Part shown: one piece after another, positions 43,667-51,989 of the stretch
Position numbering within the stretch: position 1 is the stretch's first letter
Layout: each line of letters begins with the position of its first letter
Assembly: GCF_025146565.1 (NCBI RefSeq)
Contig: NZ_CP102258.1
Coordinates: 3,566,001 to 3,630,000, forward strand
Length of the DNA stretch: 64,000 bases
From: Bacteroides eggerthii
GTDB taxonomy: Bacteria > Bacteroidota > Bacteroidia > Bacteroidales > Bacteroidaceae
Direction of reading: 5' to 3'
Position numbers and translations under genes: made by a program
The notes under the pieces: generated by a model
What the model was told of the DNA's origin: nothing
The model's input: the letters and a program-made list of their open reading frames with translations, nothing else
Database searches by the model: none

Positions 43667-44098
43667 TCATTTATTGGGAAAGAACAGCTCCTTGAATAAA
43701 CAGACCGCTTCCGCAAAAGCTTTCAGCCCGGAAACTATCTGGTTGAACATGAATGCGTTCACAACTTTTTCCGGTATCTTCCCATCTGTTCCACCTATTT
43801 TCTGGCGGGATTTATCGTTCTGGGTCTCATAATACCATCCTCCCTGGGACGAAGCCTGGGGAGCCTTTCTTACTGCCGGTTCCTGCCCGCTGGTTGTCTG
43901 AGGTACATTGGGGAGTTCCCGAGCCTCACCGGCCGGAGGAACAACCTCGATGTATCCGTTTTCAATTGTATACTTTCCCTGGTTATAGTCATCGACAATC
44001 TGTTTCAATTGTTTATGACTGAGACCGTATTTTTCACAAAACGGTCTGCGCTCAGCCTTCGTTTTCAGCTGGGTTATTTCTAAAATTGGTAATTTCAT
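43667..44098 (-). CDS. Hypothetical protein with HTH-like N-terminus (143 aa)
   Basis: ATG 44098 (MKLPILEITQLKTKAERRPF) is chosen over the upstream start at 44179, since an AT-rich leader precedes it. CEKYGLSHKQLKQIVDDYNQ looks like a helix-turn-helix. The middle (about 55-100) is Pro/Gly/Gln-rich and disordered, and the C-terminus FNQIVSGLKAFAEAVCLFKE is a hydrophobic amphipathic helix, possibly membrane-active. It is the promoter-proximal gene of the minus-strand cluster and a candidate regulator. Confidence 0.55.
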   Translation of the reverse strand: MKLPILEITQLKTKAERRPFCEKYGLSHKQLKQIVDDYNQGKYTIENGYIEVVPPAGEARELPNVPQTTSGQEPAVRKAPQASSQGGWYYETQNDKSRQKIGGTDGKIPEKVVNAFMFNQIVSGLKAFAEAVCLFKELFFPNK

Positions 44099-44558
44099 AT
44101 CTATTTTTTTAAAATTATCCGTCATTACTTTTGAATGGTGTATTTTTATATCCTGCAACTGTATCCTTGTTACAGTCATTAGTCAACACTGATCCCGGAC
44201 TTACAAATGTACCGGGAGGAGTATTGGAGGTCATTGCCGGACTCCTCTTTAAAGAGTCGCGGCCATAAAGTGCAGACTGGCGTGCCTGCATATATTATTG
44301 TACAATAAGTCAAAGAACCTGCCAAAGCTTTAAGCAGCGGCAAATGTAAATAGTATTTTTTTGAGTCACAAAGTCTTTTTAGCTATGTAAATCACTCACA
44401 TTCAATATGGTACATGCGTGGTACAGCATTTTTGCAGAAAGAGGGAGGAGATACGGAATTTAGCAGTTCTATTCTAAAGATAGAACTTGGTAAGATTGGC
44501 ACAAATGTTGTGGAAGTGTACATAACACATGAGAAGTAAAAACATAAATAAAATAACA
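44099..44558. other. Divergent control region of the minus-strand cluster
   Basis: 460 bp between divergent genes without a credible ORF. It contains stems CCCGG/CCGGG (near 44194) and GGAGT/ACTCC (near 44218), and a perfect 14-bp palindrome TTATTGTACAATAA at 44295-44308. Confidence 0.5.
44295..44308. promoter_or_regulatory. 14-bp palindrome, candidate operator
   Basis: TTATTGTACAATAA lies about midway between the two divergent start codons. The HTH-like protein at 43667-44098 would be a natural binder (inference). Confidence 0.4.
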
Positions 44559-45386
44559 ATGAAAACAGATATTTTAATTCAGTACCAAAAGGTTCTGGAT
44601 AGGGCAATCTCTCTAATCGACATCAATAATCCGGAGGGTAAGCATTTAGATAAAATTGTGAATGAAGAAAGACTGTATGAAAAGTTGAAGGATATTGACT
44701 GGTACGCCTTGAGGGATGAGATGAGCAAAAATTCCGACTGTTTTTCGTATGTTGGGTATTTTGTACACTATCAAGAACAGCTTCAGAAAGTCATTGACCA
44801 GTATCCGGCAGAGATATTCGATGCAAAAGATTACTATCTCGTAGATAACGATAATCCGATCTATCAATATTACAGAGCTAAAGATGAGGTAGATAATTTT
44901 GTGGCATTCTTTTCACTGGTCCAGTTACTCCAACAAACAATAAAAAAATTACAAGAACATTTTGAGCAGAAAGAGGTTCATACCGCCAGACTGGAGAAGG
45001 AGAACTTGACCTATGCCCATGAATATACAAACTACACCTGGGAAAAAGCCGGGGCTGTCTATGACCGGCTGGTGGAGAAGGGGTGCCTTATGAATCAGGA
45101 GTGGGGCAGGGAAACTTTCTGTTTCAGGTTGACCGGCAGAAAGAAAGGGAGCTTTTTTATCACTGTTCTCCTCCAATGGTGCAAGTCCAATATCCTGCTG
45201 TATATGTTTTTGAAAGAACTGGTGCCGGATGACGGTAAAATCTGGGTAAAGTCAGGCGTCTTCTTTCGTCTCAGGGATGGCTCAATAATCAATCCGGAAA
45301 CGGCCAAGAGGGAATTGCAGCGCATGAAGACAGGAAGCAAAAAAAATGAAGGGCTTGTCAGGTATCTTGCCTATGGGGAAAAATAG
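44559..45386 (+). CDS. Hypothetical protein, helical N-terminus (275 aa)
   Basis: ATG 44559 (MKTDILIQYQKVLDRAISLI) is chosen over 44529. Residues 1-170 are predicted helical (HYQEQLQKVIDQY, LLQQTIKKLQEHFEQKEVHT); the C-terminal part (TFCFRLTGRKKGSFFITVLL, IWVKSGVFFRLRDGSIINPE) is mixed. No recognised family. Last gene before attR and read toward it. Confidence 0.55.
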   Translation: MKTDILIQYQKVLDRAISLIDINNPEGKHLDKIVNEERLYEKLKDIDWYALRDEMSKNSDCFSYVGYFVHYQEQLQKVIDQYPAEIFDAKDYYLVDNDNPIYQYYRAKDEVDNFVAFFSLVQLLQQTIKKLQEHFEQKEVHTARLEKENLTYAHEYTNYTWEKAGAVYDRLVEKGCLMNQEWGRETFCFRLTGRKKGSFFITVLLQWCKSNILLYMFLKELVPDDGKIWVKSGVFFRLRDGSIINPETAKRELQRMKTGSKKNEGLVRYLAYGEK

Positions 45387-45399
45387 TGGCACAATTAAC

Positions 45400-45434
45400 G
45401 GGAGGGAAGTGTAAATTCTATGTTCCCTCTCTTT
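45400..45434 (+). terminator. Weak terminator after the last island gene
   Basis: GGAGGGAA (45401-45408) pairs with TTCCCTCT (45423-45430), then a short T-rich stretch. Confidence 0.5.
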
Positions 45435-45605
45435 ATACTATCAGCCTCATACTGCACTGTCTAAAAAAAGATACGTCCGGGCAACAAACCGATACCTAGA
45501 ACACGGAATCATCAATTGAGAGGAATAAACAAGTCACTCCTTATGCCGCTTCTTATATTCCTCAAGTTCTTCCATGCTTCTGATATTCAGCACTTCCACG
45601 AATTT

Positions 45606-45747
45606 CAGGAATAAATGGGAAAAAGCGAGACTGTCACTCAAAAACAACCCTGAGACAAGTTGGTATATAAAAATTGAGATACACTTACAATGGAGTGCAT
45701 CTTACTGATAAATCGAATGCACAAGATGTAGTTGAGCAGTCGCTTAC
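45606..45747 (+). mobile_element. IS66-type right-end remnant 2 (142-bp repeat)
   Basis: About 92% identical to 18466-18607, same length and orientation. It ends CGCTTAC at 45747. No transposase remains. It is only 137 bp from the attR core. Confidence 0.75.
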
Positions 45748-45808
45748 AATGATTCTAACATCATCAAACTTTATCCAATCAATTATTGCATAATACGCTA
45801 ACAAATAG

Positions 45809-45816
45809 TACCTTTG
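45809..45816 (+). promoter_or_regulatory. -7 box within a palindrome, directed at attR
   Basis: TACCTTTG is a full TAnnTTTG match; TATTG about 20 bp upstream may be the -33. It overlaps the palindrome ACCTTTG-CAA-CAAAGGT. It reads toward the displaced tRNA fragment and the integrase remnant. Confidence 0.5.
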
Positions 45817-45883
45817 CAACAAAGGTTATTACCCCAAATTGTTACCTTTTAAAAGATAACTAACTGATAGTAAGCATATTTTT

Positions 45884-45931
45884 CGACACTGGCAGTGTCG
45901 AGGTGATGAGTTCGAGTCTCATACGCTCCAC
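45884..45931 (+). other. attR: displaced tRNA-Ala 3' half
   Basis: 24 bp identical to the tRNA (45884-45907), then a T-arm ATGAG-TTCGAGT-CTCAT and the acceptor half ACGCTCC. Compared with the tRNA at 4833, the T-stem has two base pairs swapped in a compensatory way. CCA is not encoded here (ACTCC follows). Confidence 0.85.
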
Positions 45932-46050
45932 TCCAAAGCATCACAGATGTTTATAATGACACAACAATGTTTTAATAATCAAGGCATTACTTGAAATTAA
46001 AACATCGTTGTGTTTCTTTTTATATCTTTATGAGTCTAAAAAATAGTACA

Positions 46051-46058
46051 TAAATTTG
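46051..46058 (+). promoter_or_regulatory. -7 box of the integrase remnant
   Basis: TAAATTTG matches TAnnTTTG, 38 bp before ATG 46096. Confidence 0.45.
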
Positions 46059-46095
46059 CAACGATGTACCAAGTAACGTCTAATTATGTACTAAA

Positions 46096-46479
46096 ATGAA
46101 TATTAAAAGACGAATTTACTTTTATTTGCAGAAAGTGTATAACAGTGTCAGCACAGAAAACCAGATACGTATACGCGTTCGTTGGTCTAACAATATACTG
46201 CAGTTCAACGTAGGCTATAACATTTCACCCGAAAAATGGGATGCCAAAACCGGCCGGTGCAAAAAGAACACAACTAATATAAATGGAGATACCGCTTTTG
46301 AGATAAACAAGGAAATTTCAAGATTAGAGGCTCTCACTGATGATTTGTTTAAGCCATTTGAAGTGTCCGGGTATGAGCCTTCACTTAAAGAGTATAAAAA
46401 CCAACTTCAATATCGCCAATGGAAAGAGCACTGGATGTTTGCAATCAGTTATATACAGCCGGCGAGAAGAAAGAAGTAA
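46096..46479 (+). pseudogene. Truncated tyrosine integrase (N-terminal arm-binding part)
   Basis: 127 codons remain. RRIYFYLQKVYNSVSTENQI, IRIRVRWSNNILQFNVGYNI and SPEKWDAKTGRCKKNT are typical of the arm-DNA-binding domain of Bacteroides integrases. The core-binding and catalytic domains are absent. It begins 165 bp past the attR remnant, the same geometry as the intact integrase past the tRNA, so it is the left end of a second, decayed element. Confidence 0.8.
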
Positions 46480-47076
46480 TACCGCCCTTCTTGAACGTAC
46501 TGCCATGTTATCTGTTACTTCCGGTTTTGAACATAACCAACTTCTCTTTGGTTGTAAATCCATCATATTGACAGTTCTCTGAAAATAAGGAATATTGAAA
46601 GCTGGAGATTCATAAAAAAAACTCCGGTTCTTTATTTTTATGCCCATTTTGGAAGGTCAACCAAATTGAAACGGCACACAATTTTGCGTGCCTCTCATTT
46701 TATTGCCAATGTCCCTATCGTCTTTCCAAAATCTTGAAAAAAAGAAAGAAGCCTCTGTGTTGATGACGATGCGGAGTTTTATACTATCTGCACCCATATT
46801 GCCCCGAATAATTGATATAGCCGAAGTATGGCTTATAGCGCTTGTGCCTAAAAAATTACATTCATGTTCGGTATCGCGCAACGAACCTACTCTTCACCGA
46901 AATATCCCATTTTGTGAGGAAACCGATAATAGGGGGAAACGTGGGAAAATTTTCCAAGTAAGAGAATTCAAATGACCAAACATTTCCCAGTCTATATTGT
47001 TATAACCGCAAAAGTATATCTGTTTGATTATAACAGTCCTTTTAAAACGATTAATAAACAGCAAAAACCTTGACGT
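46480..47076. other. Non-coding remnant DNA
   Basis: No credible gene in about 600 bp. Short ORFs on both strands (for example 46657-46881 minus, 46688-46975 plus) overlap each other and show no family features. Probably degraded element DNA. Confidence 0.5.
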
Positions 47077-47958
47077 ATGAAAAAGTTTATACTAATGACA
47101 ATGACTGCAACCCTTATGGCAGGTTGCAGTACCGATGAAGAGAATGAATGTACTTCTCCTCCAAACGAATACCCCGTTGAAATCATGGCAAGTGCAGGTG
47201 TCTCAGGTATCCAGACAAGAAGCCCGATCAACACCGGCCAATCTGTCACTGCCGGTTTCATAGCTTCTGCAAGCGGTGGAGACTATAGCACCAACTTGTG
47301 GACCGCGGCCGGCACCTTTACCGCTTCGACCACAACCTCCGCCACCTTTTCACTCACCCCCGCGCAATACTACCCCGCTGACGGCAGTACAGTCCATATC
47401 AAGGGATACTACCCCCAAGGAACGCTATCCGGCAACACTGTCACATTCTCGGAAACAGACGGTTCCAATGACGTGATGATTTCAGGCGAAGCCAGCGGGA
47501 ACAAAACAACAGGCGGAGCACTGGCTTTCACTTTCAACCATCTGCTGACCCAGTTGCAATTCACCTTTAAGGCAGGTACAGGATTTCCCGCTACCGGAAA
47601 AACCGTAACCAGTATTACCCTCAAAAACCAGCAGACTCCCGCCTCGCTTAATATCAACGACGGTACCGTCTCTTACAATCCGGCAGGTGCCGGCATCACT
47701 TTCACCGGTTCGTATGCCATCAGTGCTGACCCCGGTACTACAGCCACGATCTATCCGATGGTAAAAAGCGGCGCCACGAATGTGGTGATGGACATCGTTG
47801 CGGGTGGAGTGACCTATCCTAACGTAACGGTAAACTTAAATACGGAAACAGGAAAGGCCCACAATATCATACTGACTTTTACCCCCAAAGGTATTATAGT
47901 CTCCGCGATCGTCACGCCATGGGTTACCGGAGGAACGGGGTCGTCTGTTGTGCAGTAA
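47077..47958 (+). CDS. Fimbrillin-like (Mfa-like) lipoprotein 1
   Basis: A 293-residue lipoprotein with lipobox TLMAGCS near residue 17. The Thr/Ser/Gly-rich beta-sandwich has the pattern PAQYYPADGSTVHIKGYYPQ, GGALAFTFNHLLTQLQFTFK and a C-terminal VIVTPWVTGG-like ending (VSAIVTPWVTGGTG), as in FimA/Mfa-like fimbrillins of Bacteroidales. It could be a fimbrial subunit or tip protein assembled after lipoprotein processing. The second fimbrillin starts 26 bp later. Confidence 0.85.
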   Translation: MKKFILMTMTATLMAGCSTDEENECTSPPNEYPVEIMASAGVSGIQTRSPINTGQSVTAGFIASASGGDYSTNLWTAAGTFTASTTTSATFSLTPAQYYPADGSTVHIKGYYPQGTLSGNTVTFSETDGSNDVMISGEASGNKTTGGALAFTFNHLLTQLQFTFKAGTGFPATGKTVTSITLKNQQTPASLNINDGTVSYNPAGAGITFTGSYAISADPGTTATIYPMVKSGATNVVMDIVAGGVTYPNVTVNLNTETGKAHNIILTFTPKGIIVSAIVTPWVTGGTGSSVVQ

Positions 47959-47984
47959 TTCATCCTATAATACACATTCCGACA

Positions 47985-48818
47985 GTGAAGTTCTCCACCC
48001 GAATACTCATAGTAATAATGCCGCTGTTATCCGTAAGTTGCGGCAGTGATATGGAGGAAGTATCTTTCAACAGTGAAGGGTACCCCTCCCCAATCCACCT
48101 TGCCATTATAGAAGCCCCCCCACACACAAGGTCCATCGTCAACAGTATCAACGATATCAGTGTCGGTTCTTTGGGAATCTATGAAGTGGCGGAAAGTGGA
48201 ACTTCCGGTACATTTCCCTGGACAACTTCCCCTTTATTGAACAATGTAGCTCCTGCCGGTATAAGTGGAAATGAACTCACTTTCTCGCCTCCATTATACT
48301 ATCCGGCAGGAGGGCATAAAGTCATCTTTTACGGTTATTATCCACGTACCACAGCTACGAACGGAACCAGCTACATCACCCCTCCCGGAAACGGGACAGC
48401 TCCCACTTTCAATTTCACCCTTACAGGACAGGAGGACATCATGCATGGTGCCAGCGTTGCCGGTGGAAGCTATTCTCCCGGAACGGCCATACCGATTACC
48501 TTCAAGCACAAGCTGACACAAATACAGCTTAATGTCTCGGCTCTGGGTACCCTGCTTTCAAGTATCAAAATTCTAAATGTGAGAAATACCGGCTCTATGA
48601 ATTTGGAAACAGGTACGGTTACCTACGGCAACAATACGGTGGACATCACACTTGACAAAGCCGGTCTGACAACCACCGCTCCAGTGATGGTACCAGCCGA
48701 TGTCGCCGTTTATCTGGTGGAAGTTGCTTTCATTGGACAGCTGCTTCCCCGCAAATATCTAATAAAACCTGCATCAGGAAAATTTCTTGAGGGAATAATC
48801 TATACGATAACACTGTGA
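47985..48818 (+). CDS. Fimbrillin-like (Mfa-like) lipoprotein 2
   Basis: A protein of about 277 residues. GTG 47985 is the best start: it gives VKFSTRILIVIMPLLSVSCG, a clean signal with lipobox LSVSC; the longer frame from 47919 overlaps the upstream gene. It shares FSPPLYYPAGGHKVIFYGYY and ITFKHKLTQIQLNVSALGT with fimbrillin 1. It is shorter at the C-terminus and lacks the TPW motif. It forms an operon with fimbrillin 1. Confidence 0.8.
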   Translation: MKFSTRILIVIMPLLSVSCGSDMEEVSFNSEGYPSPIHLAIIEAPPHTRSIVNSINDISVGSLGIYEVAESGTSGTFPWTTSPLLNNVAPAGISGNELTFSPPLYYPAGGHKVIFYGYYPRTTATNGTSYITPPGNGTAPTFNFTLTGQEDIMHGASVAGGSYSPGTAIPITFKHKLTQIQLNVSALGTLLSSIKILNVRNTGSMNLETGTVTYGNNTVDITLDKAGLTTTAPVMVPADVAVYLVEVAFIGQLLPRKYLIKPASGKFLEGIIYTITL

Positions 48819-49412
48819 AAATATTTTCGGTATTCCGGATATTTTCATTCGGTATTGCATCAATTACCCAATTATTAACAGTAAACAATAAGAGTACATA
48901 GCTCAAGTTGCATAATGTCAACATCCTTCAACAAGTAACATTCCTTTGCTGTTTGGATAAGGGCTGAGATTTTCATTCTGGCCTGGTGAAGTTATGCGAA
49001 CTGTATAAAACAGAGTATTCAATCTTACAGGTTAAAATCCTGAAATCCAGCCGGCCGAAATAATCTTGTACACAATGTTCACTCAGCTTCGCTACGTAAT
49101 ATGAAATCCTGAATAATACTCCCAGAAACCATATATTACTCCAGGAATGATGCTTAAAAAGAATGAATAAAAAGAAAGATTTCGCCCCTGTCAAAAGGGG
49201 CAAAGGTCATTTCTTTTGTAAGAGCCATGGCAAACTTGAATCTATGATTCATGATACACTATGCTGCCAATATAACCTTATATAAATAAGGTGTGACAAA
49301 CACTTCCCAAAAGAATACAAGAAAAAACTTCATAATCGACCTGACCAGCCTATGAAATAAAATATTATCTTTGCGGACATTTTAGTATTCATCTTAATCA
49401 TAATCTAATACT
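48819..49412. other. Non-coding gap before the SLC13 gene
   Basis: Nearly 600 bp without a credible ORF. A GCCCCT/AGGGGC hairpin lies near 49185, and a promoter box at 49366. A minus-strand ORF of 76 codons at 48973 has no supporting features. Confidence 0.5.
49366..49373 (+). promoter_or_regulatory. -7 box of the SLC13 transporter gene
   Basis: TATCTTTG, full TAnnTTTG match, 40 bp before ATG 49413. Confidence 0.55.
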
Positions 49413-50927
49413 ATGTATAAAATTTTTAGAGGCTTTCCATTGGTGGAGGCTTATCAAGATTTAAAAAAAGCCAAACGGTTGGCAGAGAACCAAGCTGTAG
49501 CCCGATGTATAAAGCTGGTTATAGCAATCACCATATCCCTTACCCTATGGTTGCTTCCAACTGAAGCATTTGGCATAAGTAATCTGACTATTATTGAACA
49601 GAGGCTGATTTCCATTTTCATTTTTGCCACACTGATGTGGGTTTTCGAAGCTGTCCCCGCATGGACCACGTCAGTCTTGATTGTAGTACTGCTCCTACTT
49701 ACCGTTTCAGACAGCAGTTTGTGGCTGTTTGTACAAGGAATTCCGACAGAAGAGCTGGGACAAACGGTAAAATATAAATCCATCATGCATTGTTTTGCCG
49801 ATCCCATTATCATGCTGTTCATAGGTGGGTTTATACTCGCTATTGCTGCGACTAAGAGCAATTTGGATGTATTACTGGCTCGTGTCATGCTGAAACCTTT
49901 CGGAACCCAGTCCCGTTATGTACTGCTGGGATTTATTCTTGTCACAGCGGTATTTTCAATGTTCCTCAGCAATACAGCTACAGCCGCCATGATGCTTACT
50001 TTCCTAACTCCTGTATTAAAGGTGCTTCCGGCAGACGGAAAGGGGAAAACAGGGTTGGCTATGGCAATTCCGGTTGCGGCCAATATAGGAGGGATGGGAA
50101 CTCCCATAGGTACGCCACCCAATGCCATCGCTTTGAAATATCTGAATGATCCGGAAGGGTTGAACCTGAATATCGGTTTTGGAGAGTGGATGGGATTTAT
50201 GCTGCCCTATACAATGATTGTGCTGTTCATTGCCTGGTTCATCCTACTGAAACTATTCCCTTTCAAACAGAAAAGCATTGAGCTGCAAATTGAAGGTGAA
50301 GCGAAGAGAGATTGGCGGTCAATTGTAGTATATATCACTTTTGCAATCACAGTACTGTTATGGATGTTTGACAAGTTTACAGGAGTAAACTCGAATGTAG
50401 TGGCTATGATTCCGGTAGCTGTATTCTGCATAACAGGAGTCATCACCAAAAGAGATCTGGAAGAAATCAGCTGGAGTGTTCTATGGATGGTTGCCGGTGG
50501 ATTCGCATTGGGAGTAGCTTTACAGGAAACCGGACTAGCCAAACATATGATCGAATCCATTCCGTTCAATACATGGCCACCCGTATTGATGATTATCGGC
50601 TCCGGACTGATTTGTTATACAATGGCAAACTTTATTTCACATACGGCTACTGCCGCACTGCTTGTTCCAATTCTGGCCATAGCCGGTAGCAGCATGCGTG
50701 AAAATCTGTCCGCATTAGGCGGTGTAGAGACATTACTGATAGGTGTGGCAATAGGCTCGTCACTGGCTATGATATTACCCATCAGTACCCCTCCCAACGC
50801 ATTGGCACATGCTACGGGCATGATACAGCAGAAAGACATGGAAAAGGTAGGAATAATCATGGGAATTGTCGGACTGATACTGGGATACACAATGCTGATT
50901 ATACTCGGATCACACAAAATGTTATAA
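49413..50927 (+). CDS. SLC13/DASS-family sodium-coupled anion transporter
   Basis: A 504-residue inner-membrane protein with about 11-12 hydrophobic segments. The two DASS signature loops are present: MFLSNTATAAMM followed by NIGGMGTPIGTPPNAIALKY, and FISHTATAALLVP followed by ILPISTPPNALAHATG. These bind Na+ and the carboxylate. Likely substrates are C4-dicarboxylates or citrate; sulfate or phosphate cannot be excluded. A cytosolic N-terminal helix (LVEAYQDLKKAKRLAENQ) precedes the first membrane segment. Single gene with its own promoter and terminator. Confidence 0.92.
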   Translation: MYKIFRGFPLVEAYQDLKKAKRLAENQAVARCIKLVIAITISLTLWLLPTEAFGISNLTIIEQRLISIFIFATLMWVFEAVPAWTTSVLIVVLLLLTVSDSSLWLFVQGIPTEELGQTVKYKSIMHCFADPIIMLFIGGFILAIAATKSNLDVLLARVMLKPFGTQSRYVLLGFILVTAVFSMFLSNTATAAMMLTFLTPVLKVLPADGKGKTGLAMAIPVAANIGGMGTPIGTPPNAIALKYLNDPEGLNLNIGFGEWMGFMLPYTMIVLFIAWFILLKLFPFKQKSIELQIEGEAKRDWRSIVVYITFAITVLLWMFDKFTGVNSNVVAMIPVAVFCITGVITKRDLEEISWSVLWMVAGGFALGVALQETGLAKHMIESIPFNTWPPVLMIIGSGLICYTMANFISHTATAALLVPILAIAGSSMRENLSALGGVETLLIGVAIGSSLAMILPISTPPNALAHATGMIQQKDMEKVGIIMGIVGLILGYTMLIILGSHKML

Positions 50928-50934
50928 AAACTCT

Positions 50935-50977
50935 CTACAATTAAAGGGCTGTCTTTATGACAGCCCTTTAATTGTAG
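50935..50977. terminator. Perfect 19-bp hairpin after the SLC13 gene
   Basis: CTACAATTAAAGGGCTGTC (50935-50953) and its exact complement at 50959-50977 around a 5-base loop (TTTAT). It separates the SLC13 gene from the convergent M48 gene and may serve both. Confidence 0.85.
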
Positions 50978-51129
50978 TTTATCCAGTAATACGAACGCAC
51001 GCTAAATACGACATTCTAGTTTTCCATGTTTGGCAAACAAATTAATCAGATTCTCCACTGATATACATCACCCGAAAGACACAGATACTATACCGGAGAA
51101 AAAGTTATAGCATTATTCTCTTTCATCAT

Positions 51130-51924
51130 TTAGGCAGCAGGGCGTACAATACCGTCTTCTTCGCAACGTTTCTGCATGTGCTTGATACGCTTTTGTGTCT
51201 CCGGATGCGAGGAAAACATCTTTTGAATGTAACTTTGTTTACTGCCGGAATCGCCTTCAAGGTTCATTAGCTTTTCAAAAGACATGACGATACCCCACGG
51301 ATTCCTTCCTTGTGCTACAAGAAAGTCATATCCACAGTCATCCGCCTCATTCTCTTGTTGCTGTGAGAACTTTGCATTCATAAGCGATTGTCCCAAAGAA
51401 CCAAGTTGAGATTCGGTAAGGGCTACCACCTTACCGCTGGTAGATGCCACCACATCTTTGAGGGCCCCTGTGAGAAGTTCGTTTTTGAAAGCGTTTTTAG
51501 AATGACGTTTGAGTACATGCCCGATTTCGTGACCGATAATGCCAAGCAACTCATCATCATTCATGATATCCATAAGTGAAGAAAATACACGTACACTTCC
51601 GTCAGGACACGCAAAAGCATTGATATCAGTTACATGATATACTTTGAAATTCAAAGGAATACCATCGGCATCAGTAATACCTTCAGTAAGTTTCCTGAGG
51701 CGCTGCACGTAAGGATTATCTTCGGGCAACACAGGATTATGTTCATCCATCCAGTCCACAGACTCCTTAACGTACTCAGCCATCTGTTCATCCGTAAGAG
51801 TAAACGCTTTTACGGCTTTTGCTGCTCCACCTATAGCTTTCTTTATGTTGAACTGTGCATAGGTCGGGGTGACAATGATAAAAAATATCATTACCACGAA
51901 AATTTTAAAAACCACTTTTTTCAT
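51130..51924 (-). CDS. M48-family periplasmic zinc metallopeptidase
   Basis: A 264-residue protein with a signal peptide (to about 24, PTYAQ). The zinc motif HEIGH lies in LLGIIGHEIGHVLKRH, and the third ligand Glu in QQENEADDCGYDFL. The pattern NAFACPDGSVRVFSSLMDIM is typical of M48 peptidases of the LoiP/BepA type. Such proteases degrade misfolded envelope proteins. It has a facing promoter with the gene to the right (see 51930-51973). Confidence 0.9.
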   Translation of the reverse strand: MKKVVFKIFVVMIFFIIVTPTYAQFNIKKAIGGAAKAVKAFTLTDEQMAEYVKESVDWMDEHNPVLPEDNPYVQRLRKLTEGITDADGIPLNFKVYHVTDINAFACPDGSVRVFSSLMDIMNDDELLGIIGHEIGHVLKRHSKNAFKNELLTGALKDVVASTSGKVVALTESQLGSLGQSLMNAKFSQQQENEADDCGYDFLVAQGRNPWGIVMSFEKLMNLEGDSGSKQSYIQKMFSSHPETQKRIKHMQKRCEEDGIVRPAA

Positions 51925-51929
51925 ATAAT

Positions 51930-51973
51930 TTATAATTTTATATTTTTGCTATTGCAAAAATATAAAATTATAA
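51930..51973. promoter_or_regulatory. Symmetric divergent promoter in a perfect 20-bp inverted repeat
   Basis: Arms 51930-51949 and 51954-51973 are exact complements around TATT. Each arm contains TATTTTTG (TAnnTTTG): 51941-51948 for the plus gene and 51955-51962 for the minus gene. The two -7 boxes face each other 6 bp apart. Confidence 0.65.
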
Positions 51974-51989
51974 GAATTTGAATATAATC

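Larger units (their letters stand above)
4860..45907. mobile_element. tRNA-Ala-integrated genomic island, about 41 kb
   Basis: A 24-bp identical core lies at 4860-4883 (inside the tRNA anticodon arm) and again at 45884-45907. The tyrosine integrase begins 170 bp inside the left end, the usual geometry of tRNA-targeting islands. Contents are an Abi-type gene, IS5 and IS66 sequences, a serine recombinase, a P-loop ATPase and VirE_N-type replication protein, an Rpn nuclease, a ParB/radical-SAM fusion, and a GH115/GH67 PUL. No relaxase, type IV secretion, terminase, portal or capsid genes were recognised, so transfer would need a helper or an unrecognised mechanism. The boundaries are read directly; calling it one unit is inference. 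Confidence 0.8.

Noticed and set aside
46657..46975. Overlapping small ORFs on opposite strands
   Set aside because: No domain features and mutual overlap in a degraded region.
48973..49203. Minus-strand ORF of 76 codons
   Set aside because: No recognisable features, no promoter; left as non-coding.
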